Positions 1 through 11,438 of a DNA stretch of 35,288 nucleotides are shown here, one piece after another (the stretch's first letter is position 1; every line of letters starts with the position of its first letter). Source of the DNA: Lingula anatina (Eukaryota > Brachiopoda > Lingulata > Lingulida > Lingulidae); assembly GCF_001039355.2 (NCBI RefSeq), contig NW_019775986.1:97870-133157 (forward strand), given 5' to 3'. The notes under the pieces are model-generated. The model was not told where the DNA came from. It did no database searches and was given only the letters and a program-made list of their open reading frames with translations. The translations under genes and the position numbers were made by a program.

Positions 1-113
1 CGCTCCCCTCTAAAATACCACAAATTTCAGGGCCCTGTAGCGTTGGGGGTGGGGGGTCGGCTTCGCATCCGCGCCCCCCCCCCCTTCAAATAATCCTGGA
101 TCCGCCCCTGGAT
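1..113. mobile_element. hAT-type transposon end at the window edge
   Basis: The segment ends with CCTGGATCCGCCCCTG at 98-113, the inverse of the common hAT-type terminus CAGGGGCGGATCCAGG. Inside it are G/C homopolymer runs. The other end would lie to the left of the window. The eight flanking bases are GATAGTAT. Confidence 0.55.
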
Positions 114-162
114 AGTATTTTGTTATGTGAGTAAATCCTGCAAGAAAAGAACTGTAAAATCA

Positions 163-307
163 GGGCTCTGTATCTCGAAGGTTCGCTATTTTGCGCACGT
201 GCGCAAGCGTCTCGATTCCATGGCCCCGTATCTCGAAAGAATCGGTTATGGAATCGAGACACTTGCGCACGTGCGCAACATAGCGAACCTTTCGAGATAC
301 GGAGCCC
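163..307. mobile_element. Foldback element, family A copy 1 (arms about 60 bp)
   Basis: The left arm (163-221) and the inverse of the right arm (248-307) are nearly identical, both containing the palindrome TTGCGCACGTGCGCAA and ending TCTCGATTCCAT. The 26-base loop contains another arm start (GGCCCCGTATCTCGAAAGAA), as if one copy had inserted in or rearranged another. Short open frames here are palindrome artefacts. Confidence 0.85.
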
Positions 308-519
308 AGTATTCTTCTGCAGCATACGACATGAGCAACCTTGCACGGTGGACAAAAATAGTGTCACATAGTCTGCGTTATAAATTTAGTTTGACATGTG
401 TCTCATAGTTTTAATGGCATAGTTTTAAATCGGTACCTTGTCAGTTCCTAAAGTAAAACAGTGAAAGAGAGGTACGCACTGGTACTACCGGTACATAAAC
501 CCACGCCACGCCAAATAAA

Positions 520-536
520 CCTGGATCCGCCCCTGA
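520..536. mobile_element. Second hAT-type terminus
   Basis: ACCTGGATCCGCCCCTG repeats the terminus at 98-113 in the same orientation, preceded by AAATAA in both cases. No matching left terminus was found between 113 and 520, so this element is either truncated or shares its left part with the first. Confidence 0.5.
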
Positions 537-782
537 TTATTGCATCAACATTGACAAAATAATCTATTTTGTGCATCATTACATGCATGTTCTATCTTTT
601 GGTTGCACATTTGACAGGTTTGCTGCCTTGTTAAAAATTGTCAATGGGCTTTGCCCATGTTTATTTCAAAACTGAATTATTTTATGTATTAACAGTAAAT
701 ATGATCCTGATGAAAATCAATATAGGGTTCATCCTAGGTCATAGCAGCATATAATATTTTTGAAACCGAAGTCTTTTATGGC

Positions 783-950
783 TGTAACAGGAATGGAAGT
801 CCTAGGAATGGAAGTGTGGGATCCCATATGATTACATGTAGTACAGGTGGTTTAGTTGGAGTATTGGGGTTAGTATATGGGACGAATGTCGCCTGTACAA
901 AGTAATAGAAAGCGGACTACGGTTCCTAGTGGACTTCCATTCCTGTTACA
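783..950. mobile_element. 168-bp MITE with perfect 20-bp terminal inverted repeats
   Basis: TGTAACAGGAATGGAAGTCC at 783-802 is matched exactly by the inverse of 931-950. A 4-base direct repeat, TGGC, flanks the element (779-782 and 951-954), suggesting a target-site duplication. There is no open frame inside. Confidence 0.85.
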
Positions 951-2251
951 TGGCCTCTATCTTACAACGAAAGATTGACCTCAAACGAACACACTAATAT
1001 ACTTGCCAAAAATTTCGCCAGTAAAATATGAAACGTTCCCAATTTACTTTCTTTTCAGTACCAGTGAAACAAATATGCATGTTATCAGTTACCAATCTCT
1101 TTATTTTTTAACATACAGGTAATTACCAACCATGTTACGATATAATCCAGGTTTGTCGTGTGCAAGCTATGTTTGGGCAGGTCAACTTGAGATCATTGTA
1201 TTTTATTACACTTTCCTCACGAAGCCAGAACCCGAGGCGTTATCATGGAACAATGGTCATTTGACACTTGTACCTTACAAATGGTTGCTCAATGTCGCTG
1301 CTTCCTACTAGCGATCAGTGCACAAGCTACAGGTTCAATGGAGGCTCAAATGGAGGACATATTTAGTAATTCATAACACTGGTTAACTTTGTGGTCCGTC
1401 ATGTGTGTGGAAATTTGGTGAGAAGATGATCATCACCGCTATTCTTTATATACTTAATTAGCCAGCTGGGCCCGGATACGCACACCAGTATATATACAGA
1501 TGATCACAGATGTAATAGTACAAATTTCCTGCACGATAGAACTTCAGAGCTAACGGCCAGGTTGTCAGTTTCCGCAATTAGGGGGTTCACTTCAATCCAT
1601 TCTGTCTCAAGTTCCATCTATCATTTGATGGATTTACTTGGTGATCACGCATGATCACACATAATATGTGAAAATGTGAAAGAAAATAGGTTGGTTCAAG
1701 TAGGTTATTCGGAAACCGCGTCTTTCACTCAACACACGAAAGGATGAAGCATTCAAATATTTTATCTGCACTCTACCCTTTTAACCGAGTTACGCTTTTT
1801 TTTCACGACATAGCTCATTAAATTTGAGAGATGAAAATCACCACCTTTTCTACTACACTGTCAACAGAATAATCACATTTCTGTGAAATTAGTAGCGCGG
1901 TGTGCTGCAAGCTGCAGAAAACCTTACACAAATAACACATTCGATCAACTCGACTGTGATAGAGAAGACGAAAAAAAAAACAATTTGACCACTGACATTC
2001 AGGCGACTTCTTTTTTCACAGCGTGACGCATCCTGCAAAATATATCTATTTTTACACTTTGTGTATTTTGAAGTGTTTATTTATTTATTTTTTTTTTGAT
2101 GCATCTAAACAGCAGAAAACTTGTGGAGGGGAAACCCCCACCCTGTAGCGAAGTTACAAGCCAGGACTGTCAAAGTGGATTGTCCGAATAGGATTTGATG
2201 TGCAGTTGGTCGCATAGCGTGCCTAAAACAACGGAAAGTTGAAAACAACAT

Positions 2252-2255
<4 letters not shown>

Positions 2256-2342
<87 letters not shown>
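2256..2342. repeat. TA dinucleotide microsatellite
   Basis: About 43 uninterrupted TA units in the gene-free left part of the window. Confidence 0.98.
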
Positions 2343-2346
<4 letters not shown>

Positions 2347-3721
2347 GAAGATATTAATGTGGAATGTTTAATTATTTTATTATATTAAATAAATGCTGAA
2401 AATTTTCTTGATTACCGTTCTTAGTTTTGGTACTGCGAAAAAAAATGAAAACAAGTTTCAAAGGTGAAGGACTGAAATGCAGCTCGTGTTCAGGTAGCTG
2501 TAATCTTCACTTACAGTTCCCTTTTGCAAATGTTTTAATGGAATATCCGCATGCCCTGCGAGGATGTTATCTGCATGTTTAATCGGCAGGAAACCATCAA
2601 GTACCATAGAAATGACTAGTATGCACCTGGGATGATAGAGACAGCTACAGTACACTTATCTAAAGCCCTGTCAACTGACCATAAGCGTGAGTTGCGTGAA
2701 ATGTTAACATAAAATGAAGGGAATTCACTGGATTAGAAACAGTAGAAATTTAGTACGGTTTTCTTGGAAATATTTATTTACAGATTTTGGTAAAGTTTGT
2801 TACAATCGAATACCATGCTGCGTGTTCTCTTTCGCTTATATAGAAATAAAACTCCATATTTATATCCAATTTAATTTCTTTTATTGACACAATTATGCCA
2901 TAATTAATTATGTTGCAAGGTCAACTTTTCTATAATATATAAATCAACAACTAGTCGAGAAAATACGTACAGTTATAATGCATAATAGATTCAAATTCAC
3001 TCCTAAATCTGATAGACTGTGCATATTATGTCATCCGAGTCCTAAAGGACGATTCGCTTCTTCACAGTGTACCCACATTATGAGTAATTTTATTGTTAGC
3101 TTTTTCAAATTGTACGCAGTTCAGACCCACTATTTACGTTAATAGCATCTAAAAAATCATTAATTTTAGCAATTTAAAAACATGAACTATCATCGAATTT
3201 TTCAAAAAGTATAAATAACGTATTGGCATTGATCTTGAGTGATCTTTACACCATCAATATGACGTATTCGCTATCCGGTATTAAAGTACTGTGATAATGC
3301 ATTTCACAACGTCTTTCTTTAGTTTTGATGGACTTTTTCAACTATCTAAAAAACTGTTGACCATGTGTGGTGGATACAGCAGGTATTTGCCAACCAAATT
3401 GCAACGTTTTCCAGCTACCTTAATAAAGTATTCCGAAGACCCTTTATGTATATGTCTTGCGTGGTCTCAACATCATGACATTTTGAAACGGTTTAAAAAG
3501 GGAATGTTTTTCATACGTTAACATTTCAAAGACGTCTCAATTACTAAGACCGGTGATTTGCTGAGAGGTCTCAAATAACTGTCGGTCACAAGTTCAGAGT
3601 GACATACTATCCGTTCTGAAGCATCAGAGGATTTTGAAAAAATCTTTACTCTGTACGCGTTGTTTCGGTTTGGATTGCACAAAAGACTGGCTAGTTCCAT
3701 TGTTACATCTGAAAACGAGCA

Positions 3722-3865
3722 GGGTCCCGTAACTCGAAAGCATCGCACATTGCGACCGAGCGCAAGCGTCTCGATTCCATAACTCTCCCATACTCTCCCC
3801 ATATAATACATTGTAGCCTCTATGTGACATCGCTATTCGCGCAATGCTTTCGAGTTACGGGGCCC
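3722..3865. mobile_element. Foldback element, family A copy 2
   Basis: Terminal repeats of 22 bases (3722-3743 and 3844-3865) differ at one position and begin GGGYCCCGTAACTCGAAAGC. The interior keeps GAGCGCAAGCGTCTCGATTC, shared with copy 1 at 163-307. It has no coding capacity and is non-autonomous. Confidence 0.85.
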
Positions 3866-5305
3866 AGTTGCTCCTCACCTTTTGAGCTCAAACTGAACCA
3901 CTAACGTACAGCGGATTGCGGTAGAGGTGCCAAAGCTGTTATATCGCAAAAGAAATTGAACTGTTTTGCCAGGAGAATGACTTTATCAATTAAAGGCATG
4001 GTACTTGACCAGTCTCTGTACCTGAAAAAAAATGTCTTAATTAAAGACTGAAGATGTTCTGCCGGTTACCCATGTATTGTCTACTTTTAAGTTGTTTCTT
4101 AAAGATACAAAAATTCAACAGAAGGGTAAAATTGATCAAATGAAGGGATCAATTGTTAGCTGTCGAGAAATTAGTTCTATCCAAAACACTTATTCCATTT
4201 TTAACTCGTAAATTTTGCTATTAGACTGAAAAAAGCATCCCTCTCAATAGCACGCTCTCATGTTATACGTTATATTAGATGAATGTTATGTGATGATTAC
4301 AAACTTAAAATTACTTATGCTAGAAAAACAGAGAAACAGATGGAAGGTGTCAGTCTTTTATGTCATATATTATTTCAATTATTAAAGCGACGACCAGCGC
4401 CTACGCTCAATCCGCTGGCAAAAAATGCAGTGACACTTTGATTTCACTCATTGTCATTGATACCAGATCTGTCAAAAACTTGATCAGCTTCTCTTAATTA
4501 CGAAAGCAATTATAATTCTTAAAACATTTCAATAATATTACAGCACATCCTATAGGTTGTTTCAATGCAGACTTTTACATCAAACATTACATACAGTCTC
4601 ATACAGTGTGTCTACGTTGTATCCATTTTTTTACATCGTTGCTTTCTTCAAACGTTCACATGTATACACGCTGTACATAGTCAATTGCCTTATGTAATGC
4701 TTTCTTTAACATCAATAACACTCCTGCATCGAAGTTGGATAACAGATTTATCTGAAATTTTGGTCTTCTAATTAAGATAAGCTCACTGTTTTTGTGTTTG
4801 TTAATACTCGGAACTTACGCAATTTACATTTGAACAGTGATTAAACAAGGACATCATTATGCAATATACAGTCTTATACAGCCGTTTCTTCGTAGATGTC
4901 ACAGGCGTATCTGCTAAAATCCCTTCATGCTGAAGCTGGCAATATGCCTATAAATTCAAAACATGTTTACTTGACAATTCTCAGAAATACGTGATGCTGC
5001 GAAAGCGACCGCGTTAAATAATAGGGAAAGTACACTCATTTGAGATCCAGAGAGCAACTGGACCAGAAATATTATCAAAAAGACGATAATCAAAACGGTA
5101 TCTACATTACACAAACAGTTACTCGCATATATTAGGCTATACAATGATTTTCCTTTCAATTTACATTCGCCAAAAATGATAATACAGGATTGGCCGTTAT
5201 TCAACACAAAAGGCCAAGTATTTGTTTTTCAATCAGATAACAATTCACTGTATAGATGTATAGATTAAATATGATCCCCTTAGAGAGTCGAGTGTTTTAA
5301 TTTAG

Positions 5306-6369
5306 CTACAGGTGTGACGTCATGTGCCTTGTGAGATGATGCCTTTCTCGAAACGTCTCGTTGCAAACGTTACAACGCAGTTTATCTCCTCTTTTCTTTT
5401 TCTCCTGGTCTGTTTCCTTTTTATGATGTGTTCTCATGTGATAAACCAAATCGCTCGTCATTCGAAAAGTGGCATTGCACTTTGCGCACCAATTCTGAGT
5501 CAAATTAAAGGGAGTTGCCGCTATGAAGGGATTGGCTGCATTAAGTAATGGGTTAGTATTTAGAAGTCTCTCGATCATGTTGGTGTTTGGTTTGGGTAAA
5601 ATAGACCCGCGTTGTTCTAAAGATGTTGATTGTGGATATGTAGGTTGCACGCAAATAGATGAAACAGTCGGCGTTACATTTGTTCTCAGATCCACTGGTT
5701 TATTTGCTGGCAACACTGAACCAAGTTCAAAGAGTTTTTGCGGAAAGAGTTGAGCGATTTTGCCGTAAAAATTTTCGCTTTGTTCGCCCTCCTGGCCTGA
5801 TTGAATATTCGGTCGTCTGAGAAAAGACATGAAAGGATTGTTTGTGTAGAGGTAACTACTTGATGCGTGGCTAACAGTCATTGTCACGGGTTTTGGAACG
5901 TGTATAGGGTGACCATCTTGGTCAAATGTTCCGCCAGGTGGCGACTTCCTTCGAAACGATCCACCAGCACTTTCCGATTTTACAATATTGTCAACATCAG
6001 GATTCTTCTTTTCGACTCTCTTGAAAGCGCTCTTACCAGAACCATGCCCCACTTGAACGTCTTCAACATCATCGTCCATGACGTCATTCTTCATTTGACA
6101 ATGTGATGTCTCTTTTTGTCCCTCTTCGTGAGGTGACCGCCTTTTAATGGTGTTTTGGTTTTCGTCCCCTCCAGATCGTTTGCGTTTGCGCGATTCAGCG
6201 GTCATACCATCGCGTTGATCCAATTTCTGTAGATCTTGGTCAGTTTTATTTCTTTTGTCGCCGCTTGGCTCCCCATGGAGTCGTGGGCATAGGAATGCCA
6301 CATGCGCCAGAAAACTGTGATACATTCGAATATCTGTCTTGCAGTATGGGCAGCAATATGATGAACCAT
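5306..6369 (-). CDS. PRDM8: PRDM8-like last coding exon: three zinc fingers, NLS, repressor region
   Basis: The acceptor is CTGTTTCAG before A at 6369; the stop TAG is at 5308-5306. The exon completes a GAT codon with the previous one and encodes GSSYCCPYCKTDIRMYHSFL, then a polar linker with basic clusters. In the linker are PVDLR (residues 344-348), which resembles a CtBP-binding PxDLS motif, and V-K-S-E (249-252), which fits a sumoylation consensus. Two C2H2 fingers end the protein. No convincing polyadenylation signal is seen in the first kilobase downstream. Confidence 0.92.
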
Positions 6370-7325
6370 CTGAAACAGAAAAATGTCAAGATGTTACTTC
6401 GAATACCAGACATGAATCTATGTCAAAAACAGATTTGTTCTAAATATAAATATGAGGAAACCGTTATTGGTTTGATTTAATTAAATCGACACATTTGATA
6501 AAATGCTCCTGAAAACTTACCGGACCATTAATTTGTGCAAACTTTGGTAGATGTTTGATACTGAATGAGATTCAAATGAAAAGTGATTTTCACATATAAA
6601 TGCAGTAAACCTTATTTTGGTTTTATAAATCATGGCCGCAATCTTTAAGCGCACCATATATCAAACGAGCCTCATCGAGTCTTTCATGCATTTTGCTGAT
6701 TTGGACAGGAAATTGATGACCAATTTTTCATACCTATAGTAACATTGTGTCCATCTTTAATGTCCTTCAAACCAATAGCAGCAGCAAATTCATCTCCATA
6801 CCACACTAGCAGTTCCTCCAGCGCAGGTATATGGCGGATTACTCTGTAATATACTCTTCCCTCTCGTAGTAACGCTTCCAGATTCTGGTCTCGGATGTCT
6901 TTTGCAGTCTGAACAAGTGGGAGCCAAGTCTCTGGTTCCAGATCCGGGTTTATCTGGATAGTTGAAGTATCATTTTCAACGGGACGTGTTCAACAAATGT
7001 ATTACAGTTATTCTGGTGAATTGTAGAATTGCTTAAACAAGAATTTGCCATGTGAATGTAAATATTAGCGGCCTGTTTAATATAGATACAATATTCCCTT
7101 TTTACAAATGAGCAAGTTTCACTTATTAATTTGTATTTGATTAAAGGGATTTGTTTTGCTACGTTGATAAACGAAGTATGTACAGACCTTAATCTTGTGC
7201 TCTTCTTCAACAAAATGCTGCGTCCGCCAAGCGATTCCTACCCCAGGGTCGAGAATACTTGGGCCCACAGGATATGGTCCAAACTCTCGGCCACACGGAA
7301 TATCCTCCGATGTAATAACCCCCAT
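5306..7325 (-). CDS. PRDM8: PRDM8-like PR/SET-domain zinc-finger transcription factor (3 coding exons)
   Basis: Coding exons on the minus strand are 7325-7188, 6953-6734 and 6369-5306. Splice phases match (0, then 1) and give 1422 bases, 473 residues plus stop. Residues 1-119 form a PR/SET domain (EDIPCGREFGP near the start, EELLVWYGDEFAAAIGL near the end). A CPYC finger follows at about 126-147. A basic nuclear-localisation region lies at 180-197 (RKRKR and KRR). Two C-terminal C2H2 fingers lie at 414-435 (NWCAKCNATFRMTSDLVYHM) and 452-472 (CNETFRERHHLTRHMTSH); the stop follows one residue later. The final finger pair is typical of PRDM8/ZNF488. Family members are nuclear transcriptional repressors in neural development; that role here is inference. 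The protein is shorter than vertebrate PRDM8 because the middle is compact. The start ATG has A at -3 and G at +4. A further upstream coding exon cannot be excluded. Confidence 0.9.
6734..6953 (-). CDS. PRDM8: PRDM8-like exon 3: second half of PR domain
   Basis: The acceptor is CTATCCAG before ATA at 6953 and the donor ATAG/GTATGA at 6734. The exon is 220 bases, entering in phase 0 and leaving in phase 1. It encodes ETWLPLVQTAKDIRDQNLEA and then YYRVIRHIPALEELLVWYGD. This is the conserved C-terminal half of a PR domain, with the W-L-V-Q, Q-N-L-E-A and E-E-L-L-V-W-Y-G signatures. Confidence 0.92.
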
Positions 7326-7334
7326 TATACAGTC
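7188..7334 (-). CDS. PRDM8: PRDM8-like exon 2: first half of PR domain, probable start codon
   Basis: The acceptor is TTTAG before GAC at 7334 and the donor AAG/GTCTGTA at 7188. The exon is 147 bases and ends in phase 0. The proposed start ATG is at 7325-7323; the exon is also open upstream of it (D-C-I). ITSEDIPCGREFGPYPVGPS matches the beginning of PRDM8-type PR domains. Vertebrate PRDM8 has some thirty more residues before this point, so the N-terminus is either shorter here or lies in an unseen exon. Confidence 0.85.
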
Positions 7335-7449
7335 CTAAAGAAACAAAGGTGATGTTAAAATAGCATACAAAACGTGTCATGTAATCATCCCCATTATATA
7401 ATCCTAAAGAAACAAAGGCGATATTTAAATAGCCCACAAAACGTACCAC
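7312..7449. repeat. Two 69-bp tandem copies spanning the PRDM8-like exon 2 acceptor and start codon
   Basis: Copies at 7312-7380 and 7381-7449 agree at about 57 of 69 positions by eye. Each contains, on the minus strand, CTTTAGGA, then TATAATGGGG, so both the splice acceptor and the ATG are duplicated. The copy nearer the coding region (7312-7380) carries the start used here; the other copy gives a five-codon frame ending in TGA. Confidence 0.85.
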
Positions 7450-9591
7450 TGCCTTTCTATTTACCCTTGTTACTTTTAAATGAGAAAAGACAAACCAATA
7501 TACATGTATAGTCCTGAGAGAGAAAGTCTTCTTACTGTAGGGAAAACTCAACAGATTTTCGACAAATACCAGACCATTACATTACAGTTCATTTTATTCA
7601 AGCAATTTATCCCTTCGCTGCGTTACAATCGATATGGCAATGTTTGGTGAGTGGTTGATTTGTTAACTTTCCCATCTTAGGCATATGCGAAGGTAATAGT
7701 ATTATTGAAATCGAAATAAGCATATGCATGATGGATTCGCGCGTTTGATTTCTTAATAAAGTCAAATGCCCTTCTGAGTTTTGATTTGCATGCGTTTCCT
7801 TTCTCTTTCCCTAAAGAAATAGCGAAATATGTCCATTATAATTGATTTGACGTGATTACTGGCAGTTTGTAATAAAAATATGTCCCTGGCAATTAAGTTA
7901 GAGACGAAGTATTCGCGACATATTCAGTAAAGTGAACATGAAATCGTTATCAGAAAACAGAAGGTTACAACCCGAGACGCATTAAGCGAAATTTAGAAAA
8001 CCTCTTCGAATGTTAAAGCCGGGGGCATTATTAAGTTATCGTATGAGAATCTTTAAAGATGAAATTTCTTAGGAACCTGGCGGCTTCAGTGCTGTCAGGC
8101 AAATGGCGTATGCTTCTTTTAGTTTCTTTAGATGAACTCGAAATACTGATAAACCTTCACTTTATTCTTTTCCATAATTATTCAATGAGTATTTTTCCTA
8201 ACAGATTTATTTCAACATGTGAAAGAATATCTTGCTAAAAGATTATTATTATTATTATACAATGCCTTGATAAACACCCTAATTGATCCCCCCCCCACTA
8301 TCACCACTGCATGCTCCCTGTCTTAACATCATATTGATAGCGGCTGGCAATATATTTCTCTATGTTTAGAGTTAATTCACAAATGAAATTAATTTCCGTC
8401 ACCCACAATATTGTCATTTTATTTTAATTTATCATTTAAAATTCACATAAGTTTAGTTTTGTCTGATCCCTTGTCGGTTTTCTGTAATGCTTTAAGTATT
8501 GTTGAAAGCCTGGACGTTATCTAAGATTTTATTTCATCATTCGTTTGACGTTTGTTTCGTGTTTTGTAACATTGACAAAGATGCCAGTGATACAATAAAC
8601 AGATCTCTTTATCATTTAGCCTTAGCTGGAATGTTAATAAAACGAGGTGAATCGCAATGCCCTTAACAACATTAGCATCCGAAAGTAATGTTGCAAAGAC
8701 GGGAGCAGGTGTCGAAACATTCCACTCAATTTCACCGATTCTGCCTCGTTATCCCCTCGGGGACTCCGATCGCGCTGGATGACGTCATCAACACACCTAC
8801 GCTTCATATATTTTCCTTGTAAGTAAAACATATGTTAGACCTATAAAAACGCGTTTTATTTATTAAGGATAAACCTTAAGCTCGCTCTCAAAAATAAGCA
8901 TCACAATCGTTATCTTAGAATGCTGCTGTATTTAATAGGAATAGATTACTCCATTCCGTATTGCCATGGGGTTTGTTCTGCAATTGAGAGAGCAAAGTTG
9001 ATTGCTATCTAATCAAGAATACTGACAAATACTATGAATACGGAATAGGGAAAAGCAACTGGAAGGTGTCGGCTTGATTTTATCTGGCGTGATAAACGGG
9101 GCGTCAGTTTATTTCAAACATATTTCCCAGTTTGTTTGATTACCGATATCTGTTCGGTTAACTAATTAAGACTGCACGGTTCATTTTCAGGATGCTATCT
9201 CGCTTGCAGTGGATCCAGATTGTCTGGGGGCATTCCTTAATTAGAGCTTCGTTGACTGATGTCTTATTTTTCATTTCCCAGAAATAAAATAAATGCATCG
9301 TCCGTTCTTAGTCACTCCATTAGCTGCAATGAATATAGCTATTGTTCGCCGATCAAATGTCCTACATTGCTGATAACCTAGTCAACTTACTGAGGCAGGG
9401 CAATGTTGGCTTTTTTTAGTAGATTTTTTAGTAGATTTTTGCATAGAGCATTCAAATTCTCCTTCCCTTTGGTGTGTGTATGTGTTTTTGCGAATGGGCA
9501 TTTGTGTATAGACTTGGTATGTTTAAGTTTTCCGACTGCACAAGAAAAAAAAAGAGAAAGGGAGAAATATGAAAAATATGGAAATGCGCAA

Positions 9592-9613
9592 AGAGAGAGA
9601 GAGAGAGAGAGAG
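9592..9613. repeat. GA dinucleotide microsatellite
   Basis: About 11 AG units within the first intron of the PRDM8-like gene. Confidence 0.9.
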
Positions 9614-10242
9614 TCAGTCGTGGAAGTGCTGTGATGGATTGGTCCTAACATTACAGCAAGTCCTAGCTTCCCCAAGGACCAATTTGTTTATTTTTTTCTC
9701 GCGAAACAAAAGCCTCATTAGGTCTTATTATCTGGAGACGTCCATCCATCACGCCATGCTTGTACTTAATGTTCTTTTCAATCTGCTCAAATAAAGAGGG
9801 AATTGCATTAGGGAGCTGCGCATACATCGAACAGATTTTAATGACCCGGTCGAAGGCGCACACGCTGCACGCGGTAAATGAGTGATACGGTGTTCTTCCC
9901 CTGCAGCACAATGTCTTGAACCAAGGCATCGAAGGTATGAAAGGCGAGGCTGATGCTTCACGCAGAGGAGTCTCATTTGCCGCGTTTAATTATCTTTCAC
10001 AAATTAGCCCTGAGCCATCGCCTCCAAACTGTGCTAAAGAAATGGATGAAAATGTCAACATATGCTCCTAGGAGATGATTCGAAAGGGCTAAGTTCTACA
10101 GCGCTCAGTCTGCACGCGATGATCGTATTCTTCAAATTTTTTTGTCTTTTCTTAATAAGTGTATAGCGGTACAAGCAAGATAAAACGGGAACGAAAAAAA
10201 TATAGAAAAATTGAATTGAGCAGGTGCAAAAAATCACGAAGA

Positions 10243-10245
<3 letters not shown>

Positions 10246-10278
<33 letters not shown>
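10246..10278. repeat. GA dinucleotide microsatellite
   Basis: About 16 AG units within the first intron of the PRDM8-like gene. Confidence 0.95.
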
Positions 10279-10281
<3 letters not shown>

Positions 10282-11233
10282 CTTCACCTGAAATACAGTT
10301 CGCGAAAGCAGGTGGTGAGGATAATTTAATGCCCAGGGTTTTCTTGGCCTCATGATCCCGCCATTGTCTTTAGACAAAAAATTGTATTGCGCATGTATAA
10401 TGTTACTTGGTGTTACAAGAGGAATGCATTAAGGGTTTCTTAAGACTTGTATTCATCGTCGTAACTGTTAAGCAAAAAGTGAAACAGTTGTAAGGCTAAC
10501 TCCATAATTGAGGCCTAAGAATTCAAAATTGGGAATGTAGGCTGTTAAGTGAAAAATAGCCAAATTGTCAACAGCGTTTCAATTATACTATCATTTTCTT
10601 TTTTTAAAGGCTGCTTTGATAATGATAATAATTATCTTCATAATATGCAAATTAGTTCCAAATCTCTGAATATTGTACTGTATTTTTTACTGTCATGATT
10701 TATACAAAGCTTGTAAACTAAAGCAACTACATGTACGAAATAATTCTTCAATCATGCAGTTTACACTATTTATACTGACTCAGTCTAAAAACAATTTGGC
10801 ACTCACGAAATCAGGGTTTTGGTTTTTTAATTTGTGTTTTAAAAGACAGTGATGATGATAATAACTTATTTAAAAAATAATTGTCCAACTCAGAGCTCCC
10901 ATTTGTTTACTTTCCACTTTACTTTCCAATTTTTGTTATCAAGTTTGTTTGTTCAAGAAAACTACTTATGTAAAACAGAGTCAGTGAGCCCACGGTAGAC
11001 CTTAATAATGCTTCTCGGGAACACATATATACGCAGTTTCCAAGTACCATCTTTAAAAAAAGATCGGAGTTGTGTGATGAACATATTTTAATGACAATAT
11101 TCTGCGTGCACTGCCTAAGGATACAAAGTTTCTTACGGTAACAGAACGTTCTGTCACGCAACTCATTAAATTAATCATAAAATGCAGTGTTAAATAACCT
11201 ATGTATTGCTGCGGTACATAAAAATCCACTCAC

Positions 11234-11417
11234 CTTTAATGTACTAACGAGGCACGTAATCTCAGACGCACGGTCAGTGACGCAGCCACACGGCACGCGC
11301 CCTTTTTTCCTGATTTAATGGGATCTGGGGAGACCCGTGAGAAAAAGACACAAAGGGATGAAACCACAGACCGACACTGCAACTAAGTTTTTCCTCGCTT
11401 ACATCCAAATTATGTTC
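11234..11417 (-). other. PRDM8: Probable non-coding first exon (5' UTR) of the PRDM8-like gene
   Basis: A strong donor, TTAAAG/GTGAGTGG, ends at 11234 on the minus strand, about 180 bases downstream of a TATA-like box at 11439-11447. No ATG-led reading frame runs through the segment: the only ATG (11404-11402) is followed at once by TAA. It would splice over about 3.9 kb to the acceptor at 7335. The right-hand boundary is estimated from TATA spacing. The assignment rests on motif spacing, not on transcript evidence. Confidence 0.5.
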
Positions 11418-11438
11418 TTCCTTGAACAAAGTGAAAGG

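Larger units (their letters stand above)
951..5305. other. Left gene-free region, includes PRDM8-like 3' flank
   Basis: Apart from the TA repeat and the foldback copy at 3722-3865, I see no gene. The sequence is AT-rich with only short unsupported open frames. The part next to 5305 should hold the 3' UTR of the PRDM8-like gene. Confidence 0.6.
7450..11233. other. First intron of the PRDM8-like gene
   Basis: This lies between the probable first exon and exon 2. It holds two GA repeats, a short C run near 8287 and a more GC-rich, complex block at about 9660-9980. No exon with matching splice phase was recognised in it. Confidence 0.5.

Noticed and set aside
86-408. Overlapping open frames on both strands near the left edge
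   Set aside because: They arise from the foldback element and share its palindromic sequence; no protein family is recognisable.
4956-5207. Hydrophobic 83-residue minus-strand frame
   Set aside because: It lies in the 3' flank of the PRDM8-like gene, with no start context, splice logic or family resemblance.
8945-9049. Short inverted repeat built on CCATTCCGTATT and AATACGGAAT
   Set aside because: The arms are only about ten to twelve bases and widely spaced; chance is likely.
9663-9976. Two overlapping minus-strand frames with several cysteines
   Set aside because: No consistent splice sites or phase to join the PRDM8-like exons and no recognisable domain; listed only as a possible regulatory block.
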